Assembly (NCBI GenBank): GCA_964532465.1
Contig: CAZHHX010000011.1
Coordinates: 1-64,000 of the forward strand
Direction of reading: 5' to 3'
Length of the DNA: 64,000 bases
Origin: JAPLKB01 sp964532465
Lineage (GTDB): Bacteria > Desulfobacterota > Syntrophorhabdia > Syntrophorhabdales > Syntrophorhabdaceae
Under the pieces are notes generated by a model that saw nothing but the letters and a program-made list of their open reading frames with translations, was not told where the DNA came from and searched no databases. Shown piece after piece: positions 8,440 to 16,091 of this stretch. Position 1 is the stretch's first letter, and every line of letters starts with the position of its first letter. Made by a program: the position numbers and the translations under genes.

Positions 8440-9575
8440 GTGTGGCAATTATCGATGCAAGAGAATGGCAGAACATTTTTGATCTCCGGACCGGAGCTAA
8501 AGCGGAAGCAGACGGTCAAGTAGTGGAGATGGTGCGAGGCGTTCTGGGGGTACATCCTTATCCGGGAGATACGGACCCAGGAAGTAATAAATGGGTAAGC
8601 GATGTTGCCCTTGATCTCATAGAGCAATACTGTCCCCATCTTGTATTCCTGGCCTATGCCGGGCAGTATTTTACAAGCCGCTATACGCCGATGACCGGCG
8701 AGGAACGGGCAAAAATGCTTGCTGCCGTTTTTTCCGAAGTGAACCGGTTCATCGCAGAATCGGGTTTTACGCCGATCATTATAGGAACAGGCACCATGAC
8801 GGATTTTGTGGATTTTATTGACGTAAGCAGACTTGACGGCCTGGCTCTGTCCACACATTGGTCGGCCAGATATGCCGGTCTGCACAATCCCAGCATCTCC
8901 GATCTCATATTTTTGGAAAAACATCCTAATATCGAAAGAATTGTGAACAAAAATGAACTGTTGAATCTTTTTAACGCATCTCCAGGCGAGGCATTACGTG
9001 TGCCGGAGCATCTTTTGCTTGCAAAGGAAGGCTGTGTTTATAAGACATCAAGCGGTACACCGCGTAAGGCTCTCATGGTTCCTGCCAACAGTTTTCATAT
9101 TCCTGTGTCTTGCCCCGCGGGAAGTCCGAATGAAATAACGGATATTCGAGGCATTGTCGATGAGGGACTGAAGAAGGATAAAGTGGCTGTTATCATTCTT
9201 GAAGGGATTGGAATGGAGGATTTTCCCTGGCCTCACTCCTGTTGTGCAAATGGACAGGGCTGGTACTATTATGAACCCGGCGAAGCTCAATATCTTACTA
9301 TCATGACCGGTGAACACAGGGTCTTTGACTACCCCACAGGATACAAATACTTTGAAGAGGATCAGGAGAGCAAAGAATATCCTTTCTCAGGTTACTTTAC
9401 TTCATTGCCGGAAGGTACGCCGGCAAGCAAATTCTCCGGCAGGAGCATTGCCGTGGGGAACAAGAGCATGTTTATGCATATGGTTACCGGAGCAGACCTA
9501 TCTGTAGAGTGTTTTGCGCGGAATCTCTATAACCAGGGCACCATGGGGGTTGTCCATCGGGAGGACAAAGTGTAG
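8436..9575 (+). CDS. Unknown protein co-transcribed with radical SAM enzyme
   Basis: 379 residues from ATG 8436, which overlaps the stop of the radical SAM gene (ATGA); an in-frame ATG at 8373 would read through the radical SAM gene and is less likely. No signal peptide or membrane segment, so it is probably cytoplasmic. No family is recognised. Visible features are an alpha/beta-like N-terminal half (PHLVFLAYAGQYF, TPIIIGTGTMTDF), a hydrophobic strand before IILEGIGMEDFPWPHSCCAN, and a tyrosine/glycine-rich end. Repeated D/E/H-containing strand ends are loosely reminiscent of phosphatase-type metalloenzymes, but this is not supported enough to call. Last gene of the importer 1 operon. Confidence 0.75.
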   Translation: MSVAIIDAREWQNIFDLRTGAKAEADGQVVEMVRGVLGVHPYPGDTDPGSNKWVSDVALDLIEQYCPHLVFLAYAGQYFTSRYTPMTGEERAKMLAAVFSEVNRFIAESGFTPIIIGTGTMTDFVDFIDVSRLDGLALSTHWSARYAGLHNPSISDLIFLEKHPNIERIVNKNELLNLFNASPGEALRVPEHLLLAKEGCVYKTSSGTPRKALMVPANSFHIPVSCPAGSPNEITDIRGIVDEGLKKDKVAVIILEGIGMEDFPWPHSCCANGQGWYYYEPGEAQYLTIMTGEHRVFDYPTGYKYFEEDQESKEYPFSGYFTSLPEGTPASKFSGRSIAVGNKSMFMHMVTGADLSVECFARNLYNQGTMGVVHREDKV

Positions 9576-9642
9576 CCGTTAAAAAGTGTGCAGACAGGGC
9601 CTGCAATCCATGAGCCACCCGGCAGGTTTTTGTCGGGCAATT

Positions 9643-10206
9643 CTACTGTAAATTTATGTCTAAACTGAATTTATAAAGAATCTTCTCAAGCTTATTCAAG
9701 GATTTTCGATATTCATGGATATTTGCAGAGTTATAGCATTCCTTGAGGGCGTCACGTTTTTGTTCCATTTCCCCGGAGCGATTTTTTACCTTAACCACTT
9801 GCCCATCTTTCAGGGTTATATCCAAAACCGTTCTGAAAGCAAGGGCTTTCTGATAACCCATGTTAATATACGGCTCCTTGATAAATCCCTTGGCAAGTCT
9901 TATTTTCCCATTGAAATTGATTGCCTCGTTCAGGTCATTGAAAGCAGCTTGGCAGGAACTTGTAGAAGGCGCTGTTCCTCCGATAGATTTGTAATTTTCA
10001 TTTTCTCCTATATGGATTATCCCCCTGAAATATAATGTGTCCATGGTAAGTCCATATATGGCACATAAATTTCGATGGCAAGAAACATGCGGCTCAGACT
10101 GCCACGCTCCTAATTGCTCAGGAGACACAAGATCGTCTCCAGCCCGGCCGATGAGAACATACCGATCATTATTAATCAGGAATATATAAAAAATCTGTGC
10201 CGCCAC
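9643..10206 (-). CDS. Hypothetical protein
   Basis: 187 residues from a GTG at 10206 preceded by AAGGAGAAACC on the minus strand, which supports real translation. No family is recognised. The N-terminus (IFYIFLINNDRYVLIGRAGDD) is beta-rich, the middle has two Cys in HVSCHRNLC, and the C-terminal 60 residues are charged and probably helical. It faces the importer 1 operon convergently and starts the accessory patch 9.6-14 kb. Function cannot be inferred. Confidence 0.6.
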   Translation of the reverse strand: MAAQIFYIFLINNDRYVLIGRAGDDLVSPEQLGAWQSEPHVSCHRNLCAIYGLTMDTLYFRGIIHIGENENYKSIGGTAPSTSSCQAAFNDLNEAINFNGKIRLAKGFIKEPYINMGYQKALAFRTVLDITLKDGQVVKVKNRSGEMEQKRDALKECYNSANIHEYRKSLNKLEKILYKFSLDINLQ

Positions 10207-10487
10207 GGTTTCTCCTTATTGATTATGTTATTTTATTAAAATATGAATAAATCATTCCCCTGCTTTCTGAAATTACATTTCTATAGAATCAGATATTTGT
10301 TTTTGCATATAACAATAAGAACTCTGAGTATCAGATATATCCATTTTGGTAAATTCATATTTGTTAATATTTATCTTAAATAGTGTGTATATGTTTCTAT
10401 TTGTTACTATTAGTTATTATCATGTCAATATTAAAAATACAAGATAAAATTTCCTGTTCAGAATTGTTGACACAGTGTGGGCAGACT

Positions 10488-10586
10488 TTTTAAGAAACTG
10501 TTTCTAAAAAAGTCAGACTCCCCGTATAATCAATACTGACGGGGATTTTAACCTCGAATGTTTATTTTCTAACACTGTGTTAGAAA
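10488..10586 (-). repeat. Two-hairpin repeat, diverged member (C)
   Basis: Read on the minus strand it has a palindrome centred on CACAGTG (10566-10586), then a core hairpin CCCCGT...GTATTGATTATAC...ACGGGG, then a long hairpin centred on AAACAGTTT (10488-10518). This is the same order as members A (13832-13932) and B (10803-10898) on the plus strand, where the core contains TATTGGGTTTAC and the last hairpin is centred on AACAGTT. Membership is tentative because the core is only partly alike. Confidence 0.35.
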
Positions 10587-10802
10587 CTTATTTCATCGAG
10601 ATTATGAAATTTGTCGGGAGTGGAGAATTTGTGCAAGGCACATGGCGAAAAGAAATATCTCGCTGCTTCCGTGTCCCCAGAGGAATACTCCCATCGGGAC
10701 AGGTGCAGACCCTTTTTTCTTTTACCGCCTCAATAACCTGTCAGCAGGGATCGGCAGCACTGTTACTCTTTGAAAAAGAGAAAAAACATGTTTTTCACAG
10801 CC

Positions 10803-10898
10803 TGTATTCAATGTGAATACACAATAACTCTTTGCTCTAAAGCTAAGCCAGAATTGGGTTTACAGAGTATTAGCTTTTTGCTGCAACAGTTGTAGCAA
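10803..10898 (+). repeat. Two-hairpin repeat, member B
   Basis: A palindrome (10803-10821, arms TGTATTCA/TGAATACA), 23 bases, a conserved core at 10845-10866 (AAGCC...TTGGGTTTACAGA), 9 bases, then a hairpin 10876-10898 centred on CAACAGTTG. Member A at 13832-13932 has 20 of 22 identical core bases and the same spacings, but entirely different stem sequences that are still self-complementary. Confidence 0.55.
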
Positions 10899-10923
10899 AG
10901 GCTACAGATACAGTGTCGTTAGT

Positions 10924-11259
10924 TTATTCAATCGCTAAATGTAACCTTATTGCCTTTTCTGTTTCTTCAATCCTCTCTTCCGGGAGTGTGCTTATATACC
11001 TCTTCAGCCGTCCCTTATCTACAGCCCTCATTTGGGGTATCTTGAGTTTCGAATCAACATCAAGTCCACTTTCCTCTTTGCCTACAAAAACATCGAAGGG
11101 ATATATTTTTTCTACTTTTGAAGAAAATGGGATAACCGTTATTGTTTTTAAATATTTATTTGCCTCATCACAGGAAATGATGACGGCAGGCCTTATTTTT
11201 CTTATTTCTGCGCCAACAGAGTGCTCAAAATCTACAAGATAAATGTCTCCGCGCTTCAC
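10924..11259 (-). CDS. MazF/PemK-type toxin
   Basis: 111 residues from GTG 11259, whose G is shared with the antitoxin's TAG stop (TAGTG); a longer start at 11292 would overlap the antitoxin by 34 bases. The product has the PemK/MazF beginning VKRGDIYLVDF and the strand RPAVIISCDEANKYLKTITV, as in sequence-specific endoribonuclease toxins of type II systems. The later run KIPQMRAVDKGRLKRYISTL is also typical. It is controlled together with the ribbon-helix-helix gene immediately upstream, and lies in an accessory patch beside repeats. Confidence 0.85.
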   Translation of the reverse strand: MKRGDIYLVDFEHSVGAEIRKIRPAVIISCDEANKYLKTITVIPFSSKVEKIYPFDVFVGKEESGLDVDSKLKIPQMRAVDKGRLKRYISTLPEERIEETEKAIRLHLAIE

Positions 11260-11492
11260 TACTCTAACCCATCCTTGAGGGTGTCTTCCCACTCCTTATA
11301 TACTTCGTAATCCTCTTCCGCTGCTTCTTTATATGCAGCTTCAAGTTGTTTTCTGAATTTATTTTTTTCTTCAGCCGATTGTTTCTCTCTTATAGCTTCG
11401 GCAATGAATGCCGATTTATTCTTAATTTTGCGAAGGCTCTCCCCGATCTCTACCGGTAATGTTATATTCAATCTTACTGTATCCATATACAC
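11259..11492 (-). CDS. Ribbon-helix-helix antitoxin
   Basis: 77 residues with an N-terminal ribbon-helix-helix signature: strand VRLNITLPVEIGESLRKI, then helix NKSAFIAEAIREK, followed by a charged helical tail that would wrap the toxin. It is preceded by AGGAGGT-like sequence (GGAGGTGTATATGG, near 11494-11500). It neutralises the MazF-like toxin and probably represses its own operon. The start and stop are well defined; the toxin start shares the last base of its stop. Confidence 0.8.
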   Translation of the reverse strand: MYMDTVRLNITLPVEIGESLRKIKNKSAFIAEAIREKQSAEEKNKFRKQLEAAYKEAAEEDYEVYKEWEDTLKDGLE

Positions 11493-11698
11493 CTCCTATC
11501 TGTATAAGAATACACCATCACAAAGTGATATTCAATACACAACACAAATCTTATTTTTATTACAATCAGTGGGGTGGCCATCTCTATGAGAAAAAGTACG
11601 TTATGGCGATATAGCTTAGTTGCATCTTCTCCGGTGGAATGGGTTATGATGCATCCATTTACCATGGCGATATGTCTGCCGGGTTATAAATTATTATT

Positions 11699-11860
11699 AA
11701 CATGTGGGCCTCTTGCAAAAGTATTGCAAGAGCTTTTTTCTGTCATTCCCGCGAATACCCTGAAGGGCACAAGCACGGGAATCCAGTAAATTCGAGGACT
11801 TCTGGACTCCGGCTTTCGCCGGAGTGACGGTATTTTATAGTTTTGCAAGAGGCCCATGTT
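11699..11860. mobile_element. MITE-like element with terminal inverted repeats
   Basis: A 162-base non-coding unit bounded by inverted repeats: GGGCCTCTTGCAAAA (11706-11720) is matched exactly by TTTTGCAAGAGGCCC (11841-11855), with the match extending imperfectly outward to ATG/CAT. Inside is a hairpin of CTCCGGC/GCCGGAG type next to TCATTCCCGCG, a sequence style familiar from dispersed bacterial repeats. No transposase is encoded here, so movement would need one in trans. Confidence 0.65.
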
Positions 11861-12026
11861 ATAAAAGTATATTTAGCGAATTAAAATACATCAATACACT
11901 ATATAGGTACTATTAGATGAGAATAATGACTGTTATTAACCAATAATAACTAATATGTAAGATGAAATTATTGATTTGCCTATTTGGCTGTGTTAAATTC
12001 AAAAATTATTTCAGGAGGAGGTAAAT

Positions 12027-12893
12027 ATGGAAAAAACAAAGCTTGTTACAAGAAATCGTCGGACTTCTCTTACGCTTTTCTGTGTCTTCATCATTACTGT
12101 GATTTTAGGTTTTTATACTCACGGATTTTGCCAGGAATACAGACAGATTGTTATTGCTACAGGGAGCCCTTTTGAACTGGGTCTTGTCGATGAGTTTGCC
12201 AGGGCCTTTCAACAAAAATACGGCGGGACCGTTCGTTGTATCAAGACACCAACGGGCCCAGGCCTTGATCTGGGAAGGCATGGCCTTACACACATAACCA
12301 TGGGACACGAAAAAGAGGCAACAGCCAGATTTGCCAAGGAAGGTTATGCGGCAAAAAGGGTTGACCTCATGCACAATTTTACTGTTGTCGTAGGCCCTTC
12401 CAGTGATCCGGCAAAAATTGCAGGACTTACTGATCTCAAAGAAGTACACAAGAGAATTGCCATGGCAAAGGCCCACTACCTTTCTCGTGGTGATGGCGGC
12501 GGGATGAACATCCTGGAGATCAAACTGTGGAAGGACCTCAACATAAAACCTGATGGTGAGAAATGGTATCAGGTAAGCAGAAAATTCATGCTTGATTCGC
12601 TCCTTGATGCCGACAAAAACGGGCAGTACCATATGCTCGATTCGTCGACATGGACCCTCCACAAAATGAAGACAAAAAACCTTAAGCTTCTTGTTAAGGG
12701 CCCGGCCAATGAATATGAAATGTGTCTTGTAAACGCCGCAAAACATCCAAACTTGCAGTACAATAAAGATATGGCTGAGAAGTTTTATGAATTCCTTATC
12801 GGCAATGAAGGCCAGAAAATCATTGCGGAATTCGGAGTGAAAAAATTCGGTGAACCGATTTATTATCCCACAACAATCAAAAACCCTGAGTAA
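12027..12893 (+). CDS. TupA-like periplasmic (tungstate-type) binding protein, orphan
   Basis: 288 residues with a signal peptide (to about 35) and a type II periplasmic binding fold of the TupA/PstS-like class: IATGSPFELGLVDEFARAFQQKYG near the start of the mature protein, FTVVVGPSSDPAKIAGL, and the conserved YLSRGDGGGMNILEIKLWK. This pattern matches tungstate/molybdate-type TupA proteins. ATG 12027 has a strong ribosome-binding site (AGGAGGAGG). No TupB permease or TupC ATPase is next to it, so it either works with a transporter elsewhere or has been repurposed. Its isolated setting with AT-rich flanks and a MITE upstream fits transfer or rearrangement. The specificity for tungstate is inferred from family resemblance only. 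Confidence 0.72.
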   Translation: MEKTKLVTRNRRTSLTLFCVFIITVILGFYTHGFCQEYRQIVIATGSPFELGLVDEFARAFQQKYGGTVRCIKTPTGPGLDLGRHGLTHITMGHEKEATARFAKEGYAAKRVDLMHNFTVVVGPSSDPAKIAGLTDLKEVHKRIAMAKAHYLSRGDGGGMNILEIKLWKDLNIKPDGEKWYQVSRKFMLDSLLDADKNGQYHMLDSSTWTLHKMKTKNLKLLVKGPANEYEMCLVNAAKHPNLQYNKDMAEKFYEFLIGNEGQKIIAEFGVKKFGEPIYYPTTIKNPE

Positions 12894-13420
12894 GTTTTTT
12901 GTAGGGAGGCATCTGTTTAATATAGTCGGAGACTAATTTGACAAAAAAGGAATAGAACGGGCTGAAATAAAAGTGGCTGTAACAAACGAAGCATTAACTT
13001 CGTATTGGAATAAATTAGGATAATGGACGCATTCCGATTATTGTAACAGACACTAAGATGATCCGTGACTGAATACTTTTCTGTGATATTCGGAGACTTT
13101 TCGAACCGCTCGCAGAGATACTGTGTCTTTCTCAGGTTAAATATTTGTTCCAGCAATGAGGGGCCTATCTTTTTCAAGTCAATATTCTCCTCTGTACGCT
13201 CCTATGAAATTGCGCATAGTCTCTATCATGAACAATTCTACATCATTTCATAGATTAATCGGTTGTTTGCATCTTCCATTCTTACAGGCCTTATGAAGAT
13301 TTTATTCATTTTTACTCTCAAAACTTAATTAATACCAAAACAGCACGCAAGAAGCGCCGTCGGTTTAATATAGTAATCAGCGAGAGGCTTGATTTTAAGC
13401 CGATTAGCTGCATGATATGG
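12894..13420. other. Region with possible decayed minus-strand gene fragments
   Basis: No confident gene in 527 bases. On the minus strand a 23-codon frame (13238-13309) starts MNKIFIRPVRMEDAN, which resembles the first strand of GNAT acetyltransferases and then stops. Further downstream a TTG at 13177 preceded by GAGGAG opens an 86-codon frame without recognisable family. TTTAATATAGT occurs twice (12916-12926 and 13366-13376). The pattern suggests remnants rather than an intact gene; this is weakly supported. Confidence 0.3.
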
Positions 13421-13774
13421 TCATTCATCAGACGGGAGTTTTCTTGCATAGAGCCAGCTTTCTATTGCCGGAATAACTATGAGAAGGGGAACGCAGAGAA
13501 GCATAATAACTTGGATTGTTTTATTGCCGTGGAGTGGGAAAAAGAGAATAGTGGCGCTAATGACGATAATGACAATAGACCAGAATACCATCCTGCCTGC
13601 ACCGTATTTGTTGATCTTGTACCAGTTTTCAGTTGACTCGAATGATTTTTTGAAGCGTATCCCATACCATTGGTTCATGCTGATTTTATTTCTTAGCAAA
13701 GGAATACAAAAAGCTATGATTAAAGCACCGGCAACCATGTTTAAAATGGCAGGTATTACAATTCCTGTTTCCAT
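13421..13774 (-). CDS. SdpI-family small membrane protein
   Basis: 117 residues with three predicted membrane segments and the SdpI/YhfL-type middle motif NQWYGIRFKKSFESTENWYKIN (given here only as its position, about 35-56). The family is named for the Bacillus immunity protein SdpI, but most members outside Bacillus have no known role. ATG 13774 is preceded by AAGGAGGT on the minus strand. Repeat member A (13832-13932) lies immediately upstream, within what would be its leader. It is not obviously linked to the neighbouring metal-island genes. Confidence 0.75.
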   Translation of the reverse strand: METGIVIPAILNMVAGALIIAFCIPLLRNKISMNQWYGIRFKKSFESTENWYKINKYGAGRMVFWSIVIIVISATILFFPLHGNKTIQVIMLLCVPLLIVIPAIESWLYARKLPSDE

Positions 13775-13831
13775 ATTGGCTACCTCCTTTCAGTGTATCT
13801 ATATACATACAGATATACTGCCCACTGATCA

Positions 13832-13932
13832 TTTGCATCCACTGTGGATGCAAAAAAGGTCCACCGGCTCAAACCAAAGCCTGTATTGGGTTTACAGATA
13901 TTTTATGTTTTACACCAACAGTTGGTGTAAAA
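13832..13932 (+). repeat. Two-hairpin repeat, member A
   Basis: A 23-base palindrome (13832-13854, arms TTTGCATCCAC/GTGGATGCAAA), 22 bases, core 13877-13898 (AAGCC...TTGGGTTTACAGA), 9 bases, and a perfect hairpin 13908-13932 centred on CAACAGTTG. The core is nearly identical to member B at 10845-10866, while both stems have different sequences that keep pairing. It sits between the SUOX-methylase gene and the SdpI gene, so on the minus strand it would be in the SdpI leader. Confidence 0.6.
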
Positions 13933-13971
13933 GTTTCTGATATGCTCCCTGAATAACAGAAAAATAACAAA

Positions 13972-15723
13972 TTATACACCTCCTATATAAATCAGTCCCA
14001 GAAACTCTTTCCCCTCTTTTGCGACTGTCGACAAAAGATCAGCCAACCGGGTTTTTACAAGATGCTTTTCGTGTGATATTCCTGCCTTGTATACGATAGT
14101 CACTACAGTTGTCGCAGGAAAATATTTTTTGAGCAACGGTTCAAGATCCTTTAACTCCTTGAGTCCCATAAAAATTGCCATCGTGTCGCCTGTCTCTGCC
14201 ACTGCCTTAAGTGTGCTTTCATTTTCCTTTAGAGCCCAGGGCGTTGTAAGCACTATCGACTTCTTGTTGGAGACAATGTTCTTTCCCATCATTGCATTGG
14301 CAGCACTGAAAGAATTAATCCCTGTTACCACCTCGATCTGTCCGGCAAATTCGGGGAGAAGCCAGTTTTCCCATCCGCCATAAATTGTGGGGTCGCCCGG
14401 TTCCAGGATAGCAACACTTTTCCCTGCTTTCAGAGTGTCCCATATGCTTTTTATTTCAGCAGCGCGCAATTCAGTAGTCCTCTTTTTAACCTCTTCGTTA
14501 GAAAGATCGGGGTGCGCCTTTTTGTACACGGGCTCCCAACTGGTAAAGGGATCAAAAAGGATGGGTTTGTTGCCCATATACTTGGAAAACCGCTCAGTGA
14601 AGCTTTTGCCGCCGACAAATGCTCCTGCTTTGCCCATTTGCGAAATCGCTTCAAGGGTAATGAGGCTTGTGTCTCCGCATCCAACCCCTATTACCATAAC
14701 TTTAGGATTTGTCTTGAGACTGATAATCTCTATAGTTTTAACGGTCTGCACCATTCTGTCAGCCAGGAAGTCGTCAGGAACGACAAGCGAGAACCCTTTG
14801 TCTTTAATAATTGATGAGCCTTCATTTTTATTGCACATTACTATCCGGTCACTTTTGGCACCCATGAAAATCTCTCCGAAGGACAAAAGGGATCTGTAGC
14901 CGTCGGCAGAGGTGAATAAAAATACTGTTTCAGGATCATCATCTGCCTCGACCTTTCGGAGAATTTCCCTTATGGGCACTCCTTCGAAATTTTTGAGCCC
15001 GTGATAGCCCCTGCCTGACCCTACCTGTTTCAATGAAATCCTGGCGGTGCGATATCCTGAAAGATCGCCTATCTCTAATGTTTTACCGGAACTGTCTTTT
15101 ATTATAAAAGTGGGTGATATTGCTTTACTGCCGAACTTCCATTGTGCCTTACCCTTCAGGTCAACAACTTCAATATGAGCAATGTTCTCAAGGCAGCGGT
15201 CAGTGTAGAGGTCGTCCGCAATGACAAGCTTAGGAAATACGATTTTACGGCTGAGTTGATCCATGGCGGGTTTGTATATAGACGACGGATGACACTCGCT
15301 GCAGCTTTTAGGCGCGCCCGGCATGACAGGGCTCGCTGAAAGAGCGATAATTATATCGGATGGTTTTCCGTAGAAGACTTCCCCCCAGGAGAGAACCGCT
15401 CTTTTGCCGTTTTTATCAGTAACTACTATTGCAAGGTCAATAGGTTTCGAATAACCCTCCACTTCTTTCTGCACCGTCGCCATCTGGAGCAGGTTTCGGA
15501 GGGGAACACCACGAAAGACAAAGACCCCCTTGAACTTACCGTCCCGTGTAACCTCGCTGAGCCTTGCCTCAGCCTGTCCGGCGTTTAAAAGATCCTCGCT
15601 GGTCAGGTTAAGAGGCTGCCGTACAGCGCCGCCGATACTAAGCGCCAGAGCAGGCGAAGTAAGTGCGGTCAATATAGCAGCAAAAACAACAATCAACAAA
15701 TAAAGGTATTTATTATTTTCCAT
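13972..15723 (-). CDS. Exported SUOX-like / haem-c / tetrapyrrole-methylase-like fusion protein
   Basis: 583 residues. Signal peptide (1-28), two SUOX-like modules lacking the molybdenum Cys (about 29-195 and 205-340), a haem-c motif CSECH (141-145), and a C-terminal domain (about 343-583) of the tetrapyrrole (corrin/porphyrin) methylase family, shown by VMVIGVGCGDTSLITLEAI and AILEPGDPTIYGG, the counterparts of the family's VGxGPGD and GDP-x-YG motifs. The first 340 residues parallel the protein at 2998-4029. Known methylases of this family act in the cytoplasm with S-adenosylmethionine, so an exported copy is surprising: the domain may bind a tetrapyrrole without methylating it. It is the last gene of the long minus-strand run from 28357. 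Confidence 0.75.
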   Translation of the reverse strand: MENNKYLYLLIVVFAAILTALTSPALALSIGGAVRQPLNLTSEDLLNAGQAEARLSEVTRDGKFKGVFVFRGVPLRNLLQMATVQKEVEGYSKPIDLAIVVTDKNGKRAVLSWGEVFYGKPSDIIIALSASPVMPGAPKSCSECHPSSIYKPAMDQLSRKIVFPKLVIADDLYTDRCLENIAHIEVVDLKGKAQWKFGSKAISPTFIIKDSSGKTLEIGDLSGYRTARISLKQVGSGRGYHGLKNFEGVPIREILRKVEADDDPETVFLFTSADGYRSLLSFGEIFMGAKSDRIVMCNKNEGSSIIKDKGFSLVVPDDFLADRMVQTVKTIEIISLKTNPKVMVIGVGCGDTSLITLEAISQMGKAGAFVGGKSFTERFSKYMGNKPILFDPFTSWEPVYKKAHPDLSNEEVKKRTTELRAAEIKSIWDTLKAGKSVAILEPGDPTIYGGWENWLLPEFAGQIEVVTGINSFSAANAMMGKNIVSNKKSIVLTTPWALKENESTLKAVAETGDTMAIFMGLKELKDLEPLLKKYFPATTVVTIVYKAGISHEKHLVKTRLADLLSTVAKEGKEFLGLIYIGGV

Positions 15724-15749
15724 CTTCTTCTCCTATGCGGATATCTTAA

Positions 15750-16070
15750 TTCTTTCAAAAGTTTTCTTCATATTGTTTTTTTACTTAAGCATTTTTAGCC
15801 TTTTTCTCTTTGTTCGGGCAGTGGCATGATTGGAATGTTTATCTTCGGCGCTCTGCTTCGTCTTGCGATCCTCCATCGTACATTCAGTACGATTACGGCC
15901 TGCAAGGCTTGCAGCCCATCCGAATCTAAAACACCCCTGCCATGCCGCTGCCCACCCAAGCCCTATTCACATATACGCTTATGTGAATAGGGCGGAAGCG
16001 AAGAAAGTCTTCTTCACTTCCCATACTTCGTGCTTCCTATCCCTGTTTATTTCTTGTACCTGCTAATATA
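15750..16070 (+). repeat. Large structured repeat, copy 1
   Basis: Member of a four-copy family. It begins near TTTCAAAAGTTTTC (15754), has an outer stem GGGCAGTGGCATG (15816-15828) / CATGCCGCTGCCC (15941-15953), an inner GTAC hairpin (15875-15893), and a second hairpin 15961-15992 with arms CCCTATTCAC/GTGAATAGGG. Copies 2, 3 and 4 keep these pairings with different bases. It lies in the 370-base gap between the DUF364 and SUOX-methylase genes and contains no gene. Confidence 0.75.
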
Positions 16071-16091
16071 TTGGCTGCGTTTTTTAGTTAT

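Larger units (their letters stand above)
10207..10923. other. Long non-coding region with several hairpins
   Basis: About 700 bases without a convincing gene. The first 230 are AT-rich and include ACTATTAG (10406-10413). Then come an inverted repeat with arms GACTTTTTAAGAAAC / GTTTCTAAAAAAGTC (10488-10518), a hairpin with arms CCCCGT/ACGGGG, a perfect 21-base palindrome (10566-10586) and the repeat at 10803-10898. A short plus-strand frame (10577-10816) exists but lacks a ribosome-binding site and normal protein composition. Confidence 0.5.

Noticed and set aside
10577..10816. Plus-strand 79-codon frame in a repeat-rich region
   Set aside because: Starts inside a palindrome, lacks a ribosome-binding site and overlaps repeat member B.
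10803..10898. Integron attC site
   Set aside because: The hairpin lacks a GTTRRRY/RYYYAAC core pair at its ends, and no integrase gene is in the window.
11699..11860. Insertion sequence with transposase
   Set aside because: The unit is only 162 bases and encodes no protein; called MITE-like instead.
15750..16070. CRISPR array
   Set aside because: The repeat copies are long, single and dispersed with paired stems; there are no regular spacers.
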